The notes: generated from the letters alone by a model not told the origin. A stretch of DNA of 64,000 nucleotides from Streptomyces sp. CGMCC 4.7035 (GCF_031583065.1 NZ_CP134053.1:3720001-3784000), one strand, 5' to 3'; positions 1 through 8,714 are shown, counted from the stretch's first letter. Numbers and translations: made by a program.

Positions 1-3
1 AGT

Positions 4-30
4 TGTCACATAGGCAGGCTTGTTGTCACC
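4..30. repeat. Left-end repeat of unit 1 (27 bp)
   Basis: A 27-bp sequence that recurs at 582-608 with 26 of 27 bases identical. Both copies contain an inner TTGTCAC heptamer and sit at the start of a gene-bearing unit. A different 29-bp repeat closes each unit. This copy is at the window edge, so earlier units may lie upstream. Confidence 0.8.
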
Positions 31-415
31 TGCGAGGTTGGGCGCCGGACTCGGGGGTGTCGGCCGACTCCATGGTGGTGGATCGGCGTCCGCCGCAGCA
101 GGCCACCACTACTGTCGCCGTGGAGTTCAGGAAGATCAAGAACCAGGATGACCTGTCCACCGCGTCGATGGATCCGGTACGAAGCGGCTCTTCCCCGGCT
201 CGCAGAAGGATGTCGACGCTGTCGGCCAGGCCATCGATCGTGTGGCCACGCTTCAAGGAGTGGTGCATTCGACGCCGGAAGACGCCTGCGTGCCGGTTTG
301 CCGGGACCAGGCCGTCCCAGACGACGAAGTCAGCCCCGGCGATCAGGGCGTTACGTGCAGGCCCGCATGCCGGCGTCTGATCGCGGAGCATGGCGATGAG
401 GTCGTCGCGAGTCAC
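26..415 (-). CDS. Hypothetical protein, about 129 aa
   Basis: An open reading frame with plausible Streptomyces codon use, read from a GTG at 415 (start MTRDDLIAML). The frame stays open upstream to 556, but no better start is evident. The protein has no recognised domain, no signal peptide and no clear membrane segment; a short hydrophobic run (FLIFLNSTATVVVACC) lies in the second half. It sits between the left and right repeats of unit 1, as the DUF1963 gene does in unit 2, which suggests a passenger gene of a repeat-bounded unit. The ribosome-binding site is weak and function is unknown. A non-coding reading cannot be excluded. Confidence 0.5.
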   Translation of the reverse strand: MTRDDLIAMLRDQTPACGPARNALIAGADFVVWDGLVPANRHAGVFRRRMHHSLKRGHTIDGLADSVDILLRAGEEPLRTGSIDAVDRSSWFLIFLNSTATVVVACCGGRRSTTMESADTPESGAQPRR

Positions 416-528
416 ACTGCGCCCCGGCGACAGGAAGACCAGTGATCGGCTATGTGTGACAACTCCAGCGCCTCTCTGGTGACAGTCCGGCTGCTTCGAC
501 CTGGTTTCTGTGCAGCCTATGCGGTGCC

Positions 529-557
529 GTCGGTGACAACTACCGAGCCTCGGCACA
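529..557. repeat. Right-end repeat of unit 1 (29 bp)
   Basis: A 29-bp sequence that recurs at 1918-1946 with 27 of 29 bases identical. It contains GGTGACAA and the shared tail GAGCCTCGGCACA. With the left-end repeat it brackets a unit of about 550 bp. Confidence 0.8.
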
Positions 558-581
558 GTCGGTGAGCCGAAGCACGATAGG

Positions 582-608
582 TGTCACACAGGCAGGCTTG
601 TTGTCACC
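582..608. repeat. Left-end repeat of unit 2 (27 bp)
   Basis: Second copy of the 27-bp left-end repeat, differing from 4-30 at one base. Its inner part (590-607) is also an imperfect inverted match to 1844-1861, just downstream of the DUF1963 gene, so unit 2 has weak terminal inverted repeats. Confidence 0.8.
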
Positions 609-713
609 GTGGCCCAGTCTGCGTGCGTTGGACTTGACCAGCTGAGCACCGACGCCAACGACGCCGGTCAAGGCGGCAGCGGCCTGTCAGCGGCCGGTGG
701 CAAGATCGCCGGC

Positions 714-1780
714 ATGGTCTTCGTACGTACTACTCCGCCGCGGCCTGTCGACGTCACCGCGGTCTTTCCTGAGCTGGCTCCGTTGGCGCGTGCGGCGATT
801 CGGCTGCATCCACGTGCCGGGTCGCCCTCGGTACGGGACAGCTCTGTCGGTGGCCCGTTGCTGTGGCCCGCCGAGGAGCCGTGGCCGCACTGCGAAGCCG
901 GGCACCCGGCACCGGACGGAGCAAGTCGCCGGCAGACATACGCCTCGACAGGCGCCGACGAGCCCGACTCCACCGTGATCCCCAAGGTCCTCACTCCACG
1001 CCGGAGGAGACGGCGATCCAGCACCGCAACGACGCAACGTTCATGGAACGACTCGAAGCCGGCCCTCTCTGGCCCGCGGAGAGTCCGGTCCCCATGCTGC
1101 CCGTCGCCCAGCTGTACGTGGGCGATGTCCCTCTCCTGCGGCCGCCCGGGGAAGCCGACGTGCTCCAAGTGCTGTGGTGTCCCTACGACCACGAACCGTA
1201 TGCGAAGCCCGCGACTGCGCTGTTCTGGCGATCCGCGGCTGATGTCGACGATGTCCTGGCTCTGCCGCCGGACCCGTACGAGGCGGACTGGGACGGCTAC
1301 GTGCCGGAGCCCTGTCGACTGGCACCAGAAGCGATCACCGAGTATCCCCACAGCCTCGATCTCAGCCCGGAGATGCGGCTGATGGTGGGGGACTGGAGCA
1401 GATGGCAGGCCGCCGGCGCCGGCGTGGACAGCTCGTACGCGAGCTATCCGGCGGAGTTCTATGACTGCAATCTGGCAAACGCTCCCGGCTGGAAGGTCGG
1501 CGGCTGGCCCCCGTGGGGCCGCACTGACCCCAACCCTCGATTCTGCAGTGTCTGCGAGGTGCAGATGGTCCCGCTGCTGACCATTGCCTCCTTCGAATGG
1601 GACTACGGCAAGCGCGGCTGGGCGCCATACGAGGACGAAGCTGCCGCCTATGCCGCCGGTCATCGCGCCGGCCAGGACCCTGCGCAGCCGACCAACGTGG
1701 AAGTCGGCAGCACCGACAACATGCAGCTCTACGTCTGCCCGACCTCCCCCGAGCATCCGCACACCGACCTGATCCAATGA
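714..1780 (+). pseudogene. DUF1963 (YwqG-like) protein, frameshifted
   Basis: Two frames together encode one DUF1963-like protein. The frame from ATG 714 gives MVFVRTTPPRPVDVTAVFPE and a segment with GGPLLWPAEEPWPHC, the usual start of this family. After about position 1000 the homologous sequence continues in another frame (ERLEAGPLWPAESPVPMLPV, then VLQVLWCPYD) to the stop at 1780. The switch lies near 985-1010, close to a GC-rich CGCCGGAGGAG run. The family is found in bacterial toxin-immunity and regulatory contexts, but its biochemistry is poorly defined. Either the gene is broken or the assembly has an indel. It is the passenger of repeat-bounded unit 2. Confidence 0.65.
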
Positions 1781-1917
1781 GCTGTCGGGCCTGTCACACA
1801 CCGTCCCGTAGCCGGTGAAATAAATGCTGCCGCGTGAGGGTGTGTGACAAGCTGCTTGCCTCGCTTGTGCCAACCAGACAGCTCCGACCGATCCCACTCA
1901 CCACGTCATCCGGCTAC

Positions 1918-1946
1918 GTCGGTGACAAATACTGAGCCTCGGCACA
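1918..1946. repeat. Right-end repeat of unit 2 (29 bp)
   Basis: Second copy of the 29-bp right-end repeat (first at 529-557; two mismatches). No further left-end repeat follows, so the array of units ends here. Confidence 0.8.
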
Positions 1947-2061
1947 CGAGAGCATCCTGCAATGAGCAGCGGCGCCCGTGCCGTTCGCTGCTGGAGCGAT
2001 TGACGTGACGTCAGCGTAGGCATGGCGAGGGCCGTTGCCGCGGCTCGGCTAGCGTGGACGC

Positions 2062-3423
2062 ATGGTCAATCTCAAGCAGCCGCGGCTGTCCGGGCTGGGG
2101 CGGAACCCGGCCGCTCCGGCGGACGTCCTGGTGCGCCTGGCCACGCACAGGGCTGGCCGCCACGGGCTGGTGACGCGCAAGGGGCAGCTGCCGGACGCGG
2201 TGGTCGAGGCCCTGCTGACGCACGGCGGCAGGGATTCGGCGGTGCTCCTACACGGAGGCCGAATCTCCCCGGCGATGCGCCACCGGATCGCCGAGCATCC
2301 CGACCCGGCGATCCGCGACGCCCATGCGGACTTCATCCGGACCATGGTGGAGCGCGGGGTGCCGATTGGTATCGAAAATCTGGTCGAGGCCTACGGCCGG
2401 CCACCGGCGGAACTTGCTGCCGCCTCGGATCCCAAGCTGCGCGCGATGGTCGCGGAGGCCTGGCGGGACCGGCCGATGGCCGTGCAACTGGTGTTGCTCA
2501 CCGATCCGGACCCGGGGGTGCGGGCCGCGGCCACCAAGGCCGAGCACCCTGGGGTTCCTCCTGAGTACTACGCGCGCTGCCTCGCCGATCCGGCCGTCCA
2601 GGCCAACGTCGCGCGTCGTCTCCCGCTGACGCCGGACCAGTTCGCCCGGCTGCTGGAGGTCGGGGACGAAACCGTGCTGCATGCAGTGGCTGGCAACCCG
2701 AACCTGACCGCCGACATGGTGGTTCAGCTGCAGGACAGGGTGGACCCGTCTGTGCGCATCGCGGTGGCCTTCAGCCGCCACGTCACCCCCGAGACCCGGG
2801 ACCGGCTGCTCGCGCTGGTGGAGGCCGAGAAGGCGGCCGGCAGCGTCGACGCCTGTGTCGCCCTCGACTGGTCCCCGTACGAGCCGAACTGGCTCCGGGA
2901 CGCTCCGCTCGCCGAGCGGTTGACCTACCTCGACTGCTCGCACGCGGTGTTCCGCCGAGTTCTGGCAGCTGGCCGGGACCTACCGGACGAGGCCTGGCAG
3001 CGCCTTGACGACGACCCGGACGTGTCCGTCCGCCGTGCCGCCGCCCGCCGCCCCGACACACCGCCGCAGGTCCTGGTCCGGCTACTCCGCGCCCACGGCG
3101 AGGTCTTCCACATCCGACCGCTGCTGGTGGACCACCCCAACTTCCCGCGCCAGGCACTGCGCGGCTTCGTGGACGAGCCGGACCCGCGGGTGCGCGTCCT
3201 CGCTCTGGAGGACCCCGAGCTGCCCGTGTCGGTGCTGCGGCGGTTCGCAGACTCCGAGGAGGGGTTTCTGCGCGCGGGCGCGGCCCGGCATCCCAACGTC
3301 ACCGCGGAACTGCTGGAGCGGCTGCTGGCGGACCCGGAACCCAGGGTCGCCGACGACGCAGCGGCCAACCCCGTGCTGCCGCGGGCCCAGATGGACCGCA
3401 TCCTCACCGAGGCTGGCCTCTGA
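2062..3423 (+). CDS. HEAT/LRV-repeat protein
   Basis: A 453-aa protein built almost wholly of short alpha-helical repeats. The recurring pattern is of the type 'hP-LP..hL..LL.D.DP.VR.AAA..P..P', for example DPDVSVRRAAARRPDTPPQ and EPDPRVRVLALEDPELPVS. This matches the leucine-rich variant / HEAT-like solenoids common in Streptomyces, which act as protein-interaction scaffolds. There is no signal peptide or catalytic motif. The ATG at 2062 is the natural start. No operon partner is visible, and the gene lies between the repeat-bounded units and the debris before the xis-int pair. The molecular partner is unknown. Confidence 0.85.
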   Translation: MVNLKQPRLSGLGRNPAAPADVLVRLATHRAGRHGLVTRKGQLPDAVVEALLTHGGRDSAVLLHGGRISPAMRHRIAEHPDPAIRDAHADFIRTMVERGVPIGIENLVEAYGRPPAELAAASDPKLRAMVAEAWRDRPMAVQLVLLTDPDPGVRAAATKAEHPGVPPEYYARCLADPAVQANVARRLPLTPDQFARLLEVGDETVLHAVAGNPNLTADMVVQLQDRVDPSVRIAVAFSRHVTPETRDRLLALVEAEKAAGSVDACVALDWSPYEPNWLRDAPLAERLTYLDCSHAVFRRVLAAGRDLPDEAWQRLDDDPDVSVRRAAARRPDTPPQVLVRLLRAHGEVFHIRPLLVDHPNFPRQALRGFVDEPDPRVRVLALEDPELPVSVLRRFADSEEGFLRAGAARHPNVTAELLERLLADPEPRVADDAAANPVLPRAQMDRILTEAGL

Positions 3424-3560
3424 CGGCCGTGCGGGGTTACGCCTCGGGCAGTGGCCGGACAGCGAGGCGGTAGTCCTCCAGGATCCGGCCGTTGGTCCAG
3501 CAGACGCACGCGCCGCCGACGTGCGGCTCAGGTGGACCGGGCTGGCGCCGTCACCAGCAC
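3424..3560 (-). pseudogene. C-terminal remnant of an unidentified gene
   Basis: On the minus strand a short open stretch ends in GACVCWTNGRILEDYRLAVR and then PLPEA plus a stop at about 3437. It is closed upstream by an in-frame TGA near 3550. The composition looks protein-coding, but only about 37 codons remain and the family was not recognised. It is best read as the 3' end of a gene lost by rearrangement. Confidence 0.35.
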
Positions 3561-3579
3561 TGGCCGCGTCCACCGTCCC

Positions 3580-3655
3580 CATGGGGAATGGTGACCGCGA
3601 GGGTGGGGAATTACGTGACGCTCAAGCGGTCGGAAGTGGGGAATTACATGCCGCT
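3580..3655. repeat. GTGGGGAATTAC repeats, possible IS21-type end
   Basis: Two exact copies of GTGGGGAATTAC start at 3603 and 3636, 33 bp apart, with a degraded third version near 3580 (ATGGGGAATGGTGACC). Multiple terminal repeats of this kind are typical of IS21-family ends in Streptomyces. No IstA or IstB reading frame remains, so this would be a solo end or a deletion scar. Confidence 0.4.
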
Positions 3656-4621
3656 GACAGCAAAGGAGCCGAACGCTTCCTGCCTAGCTGACCAGAGGCC
3701 GTCCGCACACGATCAAGGGTGGGGCACAGGCATGCCACGCCGATCCGGGCCGCGCATCGAAGGAAGCCTGCGGAGGGACGCCGACTTCCGGCGCTACGCC
3801 CTTGGGCAGGGCATTTGCGTGACCAGACCGATAAGAATTGCACGCTCTCTGATGTAGCAGCCGATGTCGACGCTCACCCCGATTCGCCCACAGCAGACGA
3901 GAAAGAGGCCCAAAGGACTGGAACTTACCGCTGGGACCATGTCAACGTACAACGTCCCCAAAAACCACCAGGTCAGCGAAGAGGCACGGGCATTCGGGCC
4001 GTGGCGAACACAGCCGACGCCTGTGTCCTGATGCTGGCTGGCCTGCGCACCGAGCCTTGCCTCCCCTGAGGTCCGACCCAAGGAGCCCACCTGTCCGACG
4101 GCATGCTTCGGCTATACATCTCACGGTCCCGATCCGGTTCACCCTTCACGTCCTCAACGCCTGCACCGCCCAGCAACGCTAGGCCCACGTCGTCCTGGCC
4201 ACCGCGGCGTGTCTCTGTGGCTGCCCGACCGGACTCATTGCCGAAGACCTGGTGCAACGCGTCTACCGTCGCGCTGGCGCAGCTTTGACGCACATCGCCG
4301 CCTACCCGGTGCGGAGTTCTGGCAGGTCGTCAAGCTTGCTCCGGTTGAGCGCGTTGCAAAGCGTGACCTCAGACCGGCTCATCGATCAGGCATTCCTTGT
4401 CATGGTGACCGACGGCAGGACATTGGTTTTTCCGGGGTACCGCTTGGCACCCTGGCCGCCGTCGAGGTGCGCAATATAGGCGACGTTCCCCGGTTAGCGA
4501 AACCGGGAATCCTCCAGATCATTGTTGTCGTTCGCACTCGGCTGTGCTTGGCGGTGGGGCCGCGCGGACGCAGTGGATCGTGCCGCGTGCTATCGCGCGG
4601 CTGCATGCATCAGTGGAAGGA
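3656..4621. other. Gene-poor stretch before the xis-int pair
   Basis: About 960 bp with no reading frame that is convincing in either composition or similarity. Codon-position GC bias is irregular and the base composition is lower in GC than neighbouring genes, as expected for eroded accessory DNA. A plus-strand frame around 4290-4530 reads FSGVPLGTLAAVEVRNIGDV, which might be an old gene fragment, but no family was recognised. Confidence 0.4.
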
Positions 4622-4822
4622 ATGCCGCACGTGGCCGAACCCGTTGACGACCTGTTGACCATCACCGAAGTCCTGGCGCTCCTGGGCGGAAATATTCATC
4701 GATCGAGTTTTCACCGCTGGCGGGCAACTGGCCGTGGGCCGCAGACGATGCGACTTCCTAACGGGCAAGTTCGCATCCGGCGGAGTGACTTGAAGAACTG
4801 GTTTGACAGCCTAGAAAGCTGA
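4622..4822 (+). CDS. Excisionase-like helix-turn-helix protein
   Basis: A 66-aa protein starting at ATG 4622, with GAAGGA directly upstream. The order is a short acidic N-terminus, then LLTITEVLALLGG, SSFHRWRATGRGP and a basic MRLPNGQVRIRRSDLKNW. This is the layout of the MerR-like winged-helix excisionases (helix_turn_helix_17 type), in which the wing contacts the attachment-site DNA. Such proteins direct integrase towards excision. The gene lies about 70 bp before an integrase gene in the same direction, the usual xis-int order of actinomycete integrative elements. With the integrase broken, the excisionase probably has no partner here. Confidence 0.75.
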   Translation: MPHVAEPVDDLLTITEVLALLGGNIHRSSFHRWRATGRGPQTMRLPNGQVRIRRSDLKNWFDSLES

Positions 4823-4889
4823 GCGCTCGCCCCACGTGGACATAAGTCTCATGCTTGTGGACCTAACCCCTCTGTATTGATGGTGGAAG

Positions 4890-5596
4890 TTGCGAATCGC
4901 GAACGTCCAATTTTGGAAAACTCAAAATAGAAAGGGTCGGCCGAAGCCGTATCAGGTTCGTTGGGCTGTTGACGGAAAAGCCTTCTATGCCTCCTACCGC
5001 TCCTCTGCCCACGCCGAGCTCTTCCGTATCAATCTTGTCGCTGCTGCGAACCGTGGCGAGGTCTTCGATACCGAGACTGGGCTCCCTGTGTCGATGCAGC
5101 CGGAGACGGAGGCGCTGACGTGGTATCAATTGGCTTGCGCCTACGCACAGATGAAATGGTCGGGTGCGGCGGCAAATACGCGTAAGAATACGGCTTCCGC
5201 GCTGGCTCGTATAACAACTGAACTGCTTGTCGAGCCTAAAAGGGGTGTGGTGGCGCCGGACTCGCAAGTAGTGCGTCGGGCCCTGACTCACTGGGCCTTC
5301 CGGCTGACAGCGCGGAGTGAAGCACCGGAAGTCGACGTGGCAGCCGCGTTGGAGTGGGTCGCGCAACACTCGCGGCCGGTGGCGGATTTGAAGGACCTTG
5401 ATGTCGGTCGTCATGTCCTGCGGTCCATCAGCTTCCGTCTGGACGGAACGCCTGCGAGTCCCAGTCACTCACAACGGATCCGGGCTGTGTTTCACAACGC
5501 GCTCGAATACGCGGTGGAAAAGGGCGACCTACCGGAAAACCCTCTCAGCAGGATTGGCGGACGTGCTCCACGTCTCACTCGCCAGGTGGACCCACG
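4890..5596 (+). pseudogene. int: Integrase (tyrosine recombinase), N-terminal part, split by IS
   Basis: N-terminal half of a tyrosine site-specific recombinase, read from TTG 4890, the only start in frame after the TGA at 4878. It contains the arm/core-binding region: VQFWKTQNRKGRPKPYQVRW, a helical core-binding part around residues 80-140, and the linker HSQRIRAVFHNALEYAVEKG. The reading frame is cut at 5596 by the insertion sequence at 5597-6929. Removing the IS and one copy of the 8-bp duplication rejoins it in frame with 6938-7637, giving LTRQVDPRVVVSPRQA and a 468-aa protein of normal integrase length. The parent element was probably a pSAM2-like or phage-derived integrative element. 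Confidence 0.85.
5589..5596. repeat. Target-site duplication, left copy (GACCCACG)
   Basis: GACCCACG at 5589-5596 is repeated at 6930-6937 on the other side of the IS. An 8-bp duplication fits an ISAs1-family insertion and shows that the element entered by transposition rather than recombination. Confidence 0.85.
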
Positions 5597-6929
5597 CCAG
5601 GGTGGTTTCAAAGTCTGACTGTTCGCGCGTCTGTGCTGGTCAGCGGAGTCCGAGGAGTGCCAGGGGACGGGTGAACGGCTCGTAGGACATCTCGCGGAGT
5701 CCGGCGGCGATGTTGTGGTGCCCGGCGGCACGGAGGCAGTTGATCGCGTAGCTCCGCAAGGTGGCCATGTTCTCCGGGCCATGCTCGGTGTGCACCTTGG
5801 AGGCGTCCTCGCGGAAGGCAGTGTCCCTCACGAAGTGGAGCCGGTTTTCGATCACCCACTGCGAACGAATGATCTTCGCGAGCCGCTGTGGGGAGGCTTC
5901 CCGGCTGGTCAGATCGGTGATGACGTAAACCGTCTCGCGGCTGCGCCTGCCGGTCTTCAGGCAGGTGCGGTGGCGTACGACCCGGGCGACCTGTGTGGCG
6001 TGCGGGAAGTCGAGGTCATCGACGGTCAGGACCTGCACCACGCGGGTCTCCTTTCGGCCGTGCCCCTCGGTGCGGTCGTAGAACTTCGCGGTCACCTCCT
6101 TCCAGGGCAGCATGTGCAGCCGCTCGTAGAGACCGGCCTGGTTCTTCTTCACGCACAGCGCGTAGTGCGCCTTCTTCTCCTCGACGAGGAAGCGGGCGTG
6201 GCCGCGCTGGGCGTGCAGGGCATCGGCCGTCACGGTCACCCCGGTCAGGTCGAACGGGGCCAACAGGCTGGCGAAGCAGGTGATTTCATTCGTCTTGTCC
6301 GGGACTCGCAACTGCGTGACGGTCAGTCCGCCACCGGTCATGGCGGCGAGCAGATGCGCGGCTGGGGTGTCACCGTGGCGGGAGCCACGGGCGCTTTTGC
6401 CGTCCACGGCCAGGGTGTCGGCGCCGGACGGGTCGCTTCCCAGCAGGTCGGCGAGGCCACCTGGGCAGACTCGGTTGATGATCCGGCGGATCGTCGCCGT
6501 GCTCGGCGCGACGCACACGGTGAAGGCGGACACCGTCCGGGCGCCGAGCCGGGCCAGGGTGTCCTGCGGAGCGTTTCGCGCCCACTGCCCGATCGCCGCG
6601 AAGGACCGGGCCCCACACATGACGGCGGAGCAGGCCGTCAGCAGCACGCTCACGAACGGGTGACGCCTTCCGCGCCGGTCACGGGGATCGGGCAAGGTCG
6701 CCAGCCGGGACGGCAGGTCGCCGATCACGCGGTGCTGACGCGAGGGCGACTTGACCAGACACACGGTGGCAGACTGACGACACATCGAAGCTCCGGGCGA
6801 TACAGGCGACTTGGTAGGTCACCGGCATCAACCGGAGCTTCGTTGCATGCGTGGCGGCCCGCGACCCCATCGTCATGATGCCGTGACCAGCACGGATCCT
6901 TGATCCACAAGACTTTGAAACCGCCCTGG
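5597..6929 (-). mobile_element. ISAs1-family insertion sequence, complete
   Basis: A 1333-bp element with 19-bp terminal inverted repeats: CCAGGGTGGTTTCAAAGTC at 5597-5615, and the complement of 6911-6929, which differs at one base. It is flanked by the 8-bp direct repeat GACCCACG. It encodes one transposase on the minus strand. Intact ends, an intact gene and a perfect target duplication point to a recent insertion. The element interrupts the integrase gene. Confidence 0.9.
5640..6785 (-). CDS. ISAs1-family transposase
   Basis: A 381-aa DDE transposase starting at ATG 6785. The N-terminal region reads LPDPRDRRGRRHPFVSVLLT, the typical ISAs1 opening (DUF4338-like segment). The catalytic core shows LAVDGKSARGSR (first Asp), VTADALHAQRGHARFLVEE (second Asp) and a C-terminal RSQWVIENRLHFVRD block carrying the Glu. 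KAHYALCVKKNQ is the family's usual K-N-Q motif. It cuts and joins the ends of its own IS in the host chromosome. No frameshift or stop is present, so the enzyme may be active. Confidence 0.93.
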   Translation of the reverse strand: MCRQSATVCLVKSPSRQHRVIGDLPSRLATLPDPRDRRGRRHPFVSVLLTACSAVMCGARSFAAIGQWARNAPQDTLARLGARTVSAFTVCVAPSTATIRRIINRVCPGGLADLLGSDPSGADTLAVDGKSARGSRHGDTPAAHLLAAMTGGGLTVTQLRVPDKTNEITCFASLLAPFDLTGVTVTADALHAQRGHARFLVEEKKAHYALCVKKNQAGLYERLHMLPWKEVTAKFYDRTEGHGRKETRVVQVLTVDDLDFPHATQVARVVRHRTCLKTGRRSRETVYVITDLTSREASPQRLAKIIRSQWVIENRLHFVRDTAFREDASKVHTEHGPENMATLRSYAINCLRAAGHHNIAAGLREMSYEPFTRPLALLGLR

Positions 6930-6937
6930 GACCCACG

Positions 6938-7637
6938 CGTGGTGGTGAGTCCACGGCAGGCCAGAGAACTCTTGACCGCGGTCACCTACGTCGGCACCTG
7001 GGCGCACGGGCGAGGGCGACTCCTCATGCCGTTCTTCGCCACCTTGTACTTCGCGGCCCTGCGGCCGGAAGAGGCGGTCGAGCTGAGACTTCAGGATTGC
7101 CAGCTCCCGAAGAAGGGGCCGGGCCTCCTCACGCTGCACCAGGCCAGCACACGCGCCGGCTCCGCGTGGACGGATGACGGGCGAAAGCACGAGCGGCGAG
7201 GGCTCAAGCATCGGGCTCGCGGCGACGTACGTCTGGTACCGGTTTCCCCTGAACTGGTTCAGATACTGCGGGCGTACGTCGACGAGTTCGGGACGGCGGA
7301 GGACGGTCGGCTCTTCCGCAGTCCGAGCGGAGGCCGGTTGGACTCCACGCGATACCTCGATGTCTGGCACAAGGCGCGGCGCATTGCCTTCCCGCCACAT
7401 CTCGTGGACTCCCTCCTTGCGAGGAGGCCGTACGACCTGCTTCATGCCGCGGTCTCCCTGTGGCTGAACTCTGGTGTCCCCGCCGCCGAGGTGGCCGAGA
7501 TGGCGGGCCACAGCGTGGCGATCCTGATGGACACGTACTACAAGTGCATCCACGGTCAGCGGGAGCAGATGGTGCAGCGCATCATCGATGCCCTCAGTGA
7601 AGATCGGGAAGGCGGGGCGTCGGGCGAAGTGGACTAG
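6938..7637 (+). pseudogene. int: Integrase (tyrosine recombinase), catalytic part, split by IS
   Basis: C-terminal catalytic domain of the integrase begun at 4890. The first conserved Arg is in YFAALRPEEAVELRL, and the last box is MAGHSVAILMDTYYKC with the nucleophilic Tyr. The second box reads RPYDLLHAAVSLWLNSGV; related actinobacterial integrases have YDLRH here. The catalytic Arg is thus replaced by Leu (codon CTT at 7440-7442, one base from CGT). The gene is damaged twice: it is cut by the IS and it lacks an active-site residue. Transcription of this half could only begin from IS-borne or internal signals, and it lacks the DNA-binding N-terminus. Confidence 0.85.
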
Positions 7638-7761
7638 ACCATGCGTCTTCGCCGGCACACTATTGGCACAATCGCTGTGGGTTGCAACGAAACGCGATGA
7701 GACGCGGTGGGGTGCGCCTCAGGCCACGACCCGTGCTTCGTTCTCGGCAAGAACGTCGTAG

Positions 7762-7805
7762 CGACCGGCCCGCAGAGCGTCGCAAGACGTGACGCGGGCC
7801 GGTCG
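7762..7805. terminator. Hairpin between integrase and thioesterase genes
   Basis: A 12-bp perfect stem (CGACCGGCCCGC at 7762-7773 and its complement at 7794-7805) with a 20-nt loop lies between the convergent integrase remnant and thioesterase gene. It likely ends transcripts from both sides. Confidence 0.7.
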
Positions 7806-7825
7806 GCTATCGGTAAAACCCCAGG

Positions 7826-8695
7826 TCAGCCCAGTTTGCGGAACAGCCCCTCCTGCACCACGGACACGATCAGTTGCCCTTCGAGGTTGTAGATGCGGCC
7901 CCGGGCAAGGCCCCGGCCCCCCACCGCGATCGGCGACTCCTGGTCGTACAGGAACCACTCGTCCGCGCGGAACGGCCGGTGGAACCACATGGCGTGGTCC
8001 AGGGACGCCATGTCAAAGCCGCGCGGCCCCCACAGCGGTTCGACGGGGATGCGGACGGCGTCCAGGAGCGTCATGTCGCTCGCGTACGTGAGCGCGCAGG
8101 TGTGGACGAGCGGGTCGCTCCCGAGCGGACCCACAGCCCGCATCCACACCGCGCTGCGCGGCTCGGCGTCCTTGATCTCCTCGGCGCTCCAGCGCAGCCG
8201 GTCCACATAGCGGATGTCGAAGGGCTGACGCCGGGCCATTCGCTCCAGCGTCTCGGGCAGTGCGCCGAGATGCTCCCTGACCTCCTGCGCCACCGTCGGC
8301 AGCGACTCCGGGTCCGGCACCGTGCGGGCCGGCGGCAACTGGTGCTCGAAGCTCCCCTCCTCAGGCTTGTGGAAGGAGGCGGTCAGATTGAAGATCGTGC
8401 GGCCCCGCTGTACGGCGGTGACCCGGCGGGTCGTGAAGGACCGTCCGTCACGGACCCGTTCGACCTGGTACACGATGGGTACGCCCGGGATGCCCGGGCG
8501 CAGGAAGTACGCGTGCAACGAGTGCACCGGCCGTTCGCCGTCCGTGGTGCGGCCGGCGGCGACCAGTGCCTGGCCCGCCACCTGGCCGCCGAAGACCCTT
8601 TGCAGGGATTCCTGAGGGCTGCGGCCACGGAAGATGTTGACCTCGATCTGCTCCAGGTCGAGCAGGTCGACGAGCCTCTCGGCTGGGTTCGTCAT
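7826..8695 (-). CDS. tesB: Acyl-CoA thioesterase II (TesB family)
   Basis: A 289-aa double hot-dog protein of normal TesB length, starting MTNPAERLVDLLDLEQIEVN. The first hot-dog domain carries RVFGGQVAGQALVAAGRT and VHSLHAYFLRPG; the second contains GFDMASLDHAMWFHRPFRAD and the closing GLFRKLG typical of the family. TesB enzymes hydrolyse medium- and long-chain acyl-CoAs to free acid and CoA in the cytoplasm. The gene ends before a strong hairpin and lies just downstream of the helicase gene on the same strand (about 20 bp), so the two are probably cotranscribed. Confidence 0.93.
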   Translation of the reverse strand: MTNPAERLVDLLDLEQIEVNIFRGRSPQESLQRVFGGQVAGQALVAAGRTTDGERPVHSLHAYFLRPGIPGVPIVYQVERVRDGRSFTTRRVTAVQRGRTIFNLTASFHKPEEGSFEHQLPPARTVPDPESLPTVAQEVREHLGALPETLERMARRQPFDIRYVDRLRWSAEEIKDAEPRSAVWMRAVGPLGSDPLVHTCALTYASDMTLLDAVRIPVEPLWGPRGFDMASLDHAMWFHRPFRADEWFLYDQESPIAVGGRGLARGRIYNLEGQLIVSVVQEGLFRKLG

Positions 8696-8714
8696 CGGTG
8701 GGTTTCTCCTGTAC

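Noticed and set aside
4209..4658. Plus-strand frame of about 150 codons before the excisionase
   Set aside because: No start with a ribosome-binding site, no recognised domain, and it ends inside the excisionase gene in a different frame.
7625..7640. dre-like sequence AGTGGACTAGACCATG at the end of the integrase gene
   Set aside because: It has the right symmetry in part, but lies across a stop codon with no downstream promoter or start on either strand; probably a chance match.
7638..7760. Possible tRNA or attachment site after the integrase
   Set aside because: No cloverleaf, no T-loop GTTCRA motif and no duplicated core sequence could be found in the window.
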